Shown piece by piece: positions 62,602 to 64,000 of a stretch of DNA of 64,000 nucleotides (the first letter of the stretch is position 1; every line of letters begins with the position of its first letter). Both the position numbers and the translations under genes were made by a program. The notes beneath the pieces are model-generated. The model saw only the letters and a list, made by a program, of their open reading frames with translations. It was not told the DNA's origin and did not search any database. The DNA comes from an uncultured bacterium. GTDB taxonomy: Bacteria > Elusimicrobiota > Elusimicrobia > Elusimicrobiales > Elusimicrobiaceae. The stretch is taken from contig CASEVY010000010.1 of the NCBI GenBank assembly GCA_949291515.1, forward strand, positions 1 to 64,000. The letters run 5' to 3'.

Positions 62602-64000
62602 ATGTTGAAGCGGATATGTTTGGAAACAGGATCGTTTTTTGTTAAACTCGGCAAGTCTTTAATGCTGCCGATAGCCGTTTTGCCGATAGCGGGCCTTTTG
62701 CTTAGGCTCGGCCAGCCAGATCTGCTTGATATAGCGTTTATGTCGGCTGCGGGTCAGGCGGTGTTTAACAATTTGTCGCTAATATTCGCTTTGGGCGTGG
62801 CGGTGGGTTTCGCAAAAGAATCGCACGGCGCGGCTGCGATTTCGGCTTTTGTGGGCTATATCGTTCTTACGGCGACCTTAAAGGAATTTGACGAAAATAT
62901 AGATATGGGTGTATTCGGCGGCATAATAATCGGCGTACTGGCAGGCGGGCTTTACAATAAATACAAGGATATAAAACTGCCGTCTTATTTGGCGTTTTTC
63001 GGCGGGCGGCGTTTCGTCCCGATAGTTACCGGCTTTTCCGCTTTGGTTTTGGCCGTAGTATTCAGCTTTATATGGCCGCCGATACAAGGCGTGATAAAAG
63101 GGTTCGGCAACTGGATAATAGGATCTGACAATATCGGCCTGTTCGCTTACGGTACCGCAAACAGATTGCTTATTCCGCTGGGTTTGCATCACATTCTCAA
63201 TACGCTGGTGTGGTTCCAATTTGGCGACTATCAGATAATAGAGAGCGGTTTGCAGGTAATCAAGCACGGCGATTTGACAAGGTTCTTCGCCGGCGATCCG
63301 ACTGCGGGCGCTTTTATGGCGGGGTTCTTCCCGATAATGATGTTTGGCTTGCCGGCTGCGGCCGCGGCTATGATTGTGGAATCGTATAAAGCCAACAGGA
63401 AGGCGGCAAGCGGTATTTTGCTCTCTTTGGCTTTGACTTCTTTCCTGACGGGTATAACCGAACCGATAGAATTCGCTTTTATGTTCCTCGCTTTTCCGCT
63501 TTACGTTCTGCACGCTTTGCTTACGGGCTTGAGTATGGTAATAATGAATGTACTTGACGTGAAACTCGGTTTCACTTTCTCGGCCGGCTTGATAGACTAT
63601 CTTTTAAATTACGGCATAAGCACCAATCCGCTTATACTAATCCCCGTAGGCTTGGCTTACAGCGTGGTGTACTTCTTCCTGTTCCGTTTCGTCATAAGGA
63701 AATGGAATTTGGCCACGCCCGGCAGAGAAGAAAAAAAGGAAAGCGAAGCGGCTAAAGCGCAAAGCGCGCCTGCCGCCGCTAAAGAAGAAATAACTTCCGC
63801 TAAAGAAGAAACGCAATCCGCGCCCGCCCAAAACGAAGGTACGGAAAGGGCGAAACTCTATTTGGAAGGACTTGGCGGCGCGGGCAATATAAAAGTTTTG
63901 GGCGCCTGCGCTACCAGACTTAGGGTGGACATAAACGACAATGCTCTAGTGAAGGAAGATATCCTTAAAAAGGCCGGCGCGCGCGGCGTATTAAATAAGA
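62602..64000 (+). CDS. nagE: PTS EIIC-EIIB permease, N-acetylglucosamine/glucose type (partial)
   Basis: 466 codons are present; the frame is open to the window end. The EIIC part (about 1-370) closely follows the NagE pattern: LPIAVLPIAGLLLRLGQPDL, FFGGRRFVPIVTGFSALVLA, ANRLLIPLGLHHILNTLVWF, MMFGLPAAAAAMI and FLTGITEPIEFAFMFLAFPL. After an Ala/Glu/Lys linker comes EIIB with its phosphocysteine in LGACATRLRVDIND. The gene follows the EIIA-HPr-EI fusion by nine bases behind AAGGAGAG, so the two form one sugar-uptake operon. N-acetylglucosamine is the likelier substrate; glucose is possible. Confidence 0.92.
   Translation, partial: MLKRICLETGSFFVKLGKSLMLPIAVLPIAGLLLRLGQPDLLDIAFMSAAGQAVFNNLSLIFALGVAVGFAKESHGAAAISAFVGYIVLTATLKEFDENIDMGVFGGIIIGVLAGGLYNKYKDIKLPSYLAFFGGRRFVPIVTGFSALVLAVVFSFIWPPIQGVIKGFGNWIIGSDNIGLFAYGTANRLLIPLGLHHILNTLVWFQFGDYQIIESGLQVIKHGDLTRFFAGDPTAGAFMAGFFPIMMFGLPAAAAAMIVESYKANRKAASGILLSLALTSFLTGITEPIEFAFMFLAFPLYVLHALLTGLSMVIMNVLDVKLGFTFSAGLIDYLLNYGISTNPLILIPVGLAYSVVYFFLFRFVIRKWNLATPGREEKKESEAAKAQSAPAAAKEEITSAKEETQSAPAQNEGTERAKLYLEGLGGAGNIKVLGACATRLRVDINDNALVKEDILKKAGARGVLNK

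Overview
The window reads as one contiguous piece of a chromosome from a strictly or facultatively fermentative, diderm-type bacterium. The gene content best fits the Elusimicrobiota (an Elusimicrobium-like gut lineage): a complete S10-spc-alpha ribosomal superoperon, MreBCD/PBP2/RodA, ferredoxin-linked 2-oxoacid oxidoreductase, a peptide (POT) transporter and a sugar PTS with a fused EIIA-HPr-EI protein. The lineage is an inference from gene content and would need a 16S or marker-protein search. No insertion sequences, prophage, CRISPR array or rRNA were seen; two tRNA genes are present.

Layout. 1-141 is the 3' end of tuf, ending in a terminator. A secreted ankyrin-repeat protein (374-1564) with its own near-consensus promoter sits between tuf and rpsJ. 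From 1752 an extended -10 promoter and a 115-nt structured leader open the ribosomal superoperon (rpsJ to rplQ, 1879-17391, including secY, adk, map, infA, rpmJ and rpoA; rpmD is missing from its usual place). mreB follows rplQ with one base between them, and mreC-mreD-mrdA-rodA, a DUF2344 gene and rng follow after a terminator (to 25216).

25.3-39.3 kb: a secreted protein of unknown family; a YgjP-like metallopeptidase with an AMIN/Amidase_3 cell-wall amidase; the glycine cleavage genes gcvT-gcvH-gcvPA-gcvPB with a lipoate ligase-like gene; then a membrane HEXXH protein, an AsmA-like protein, an orotate phosphoribosyltransferase-like protein and an RlmI-like methyltransferase; and a Sel1-repeat lipoprotein. 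39.5-42.2 kb (minus strand): a four-subunit 2-oxoacid:ferredoxin oxidoreductase. 42.3-48.7 kb: free methionine-R-sulfoxide reductase, tRNA-Phe, an MFS transporter, trmL, a frameshifted family-2 glycosyltransferase and alpha-glucan phosphorylase. 48.9-58.2 kb: tRNA-Glu, ychF, a TrmA/RlmD-type methyltransferase, pcrA, a DUF2339 membrane protein (minus), gatC-gatA and a Nudix hydrolase. 58.5-64 kb: POT transporter (minus), fused EIIA-HPr-EI and a NagE-like EIIC-EIIB running off the end.

How the parts fit: peptides imported by the POT carrier can be deaminated and oxidised through the ferredoxin-linked oxidoreductase and the glycine cleavage system, while amino sugars or glucose enter through the PTS. 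The most unusual signals are non-coding: a set of mutually exclusive hairpins followed by a hairpin that hides the ribosome-binding site of the glycosyltransferase (45808-46077, riboswitch-like), a strongly folded leader before rpsJ (1786-1836), and a group of five genes without a Shine-Dalgarno sequence in which a -10-like hexamer lies exactly six bases before the ATG (candidate leaderless mRNAs).
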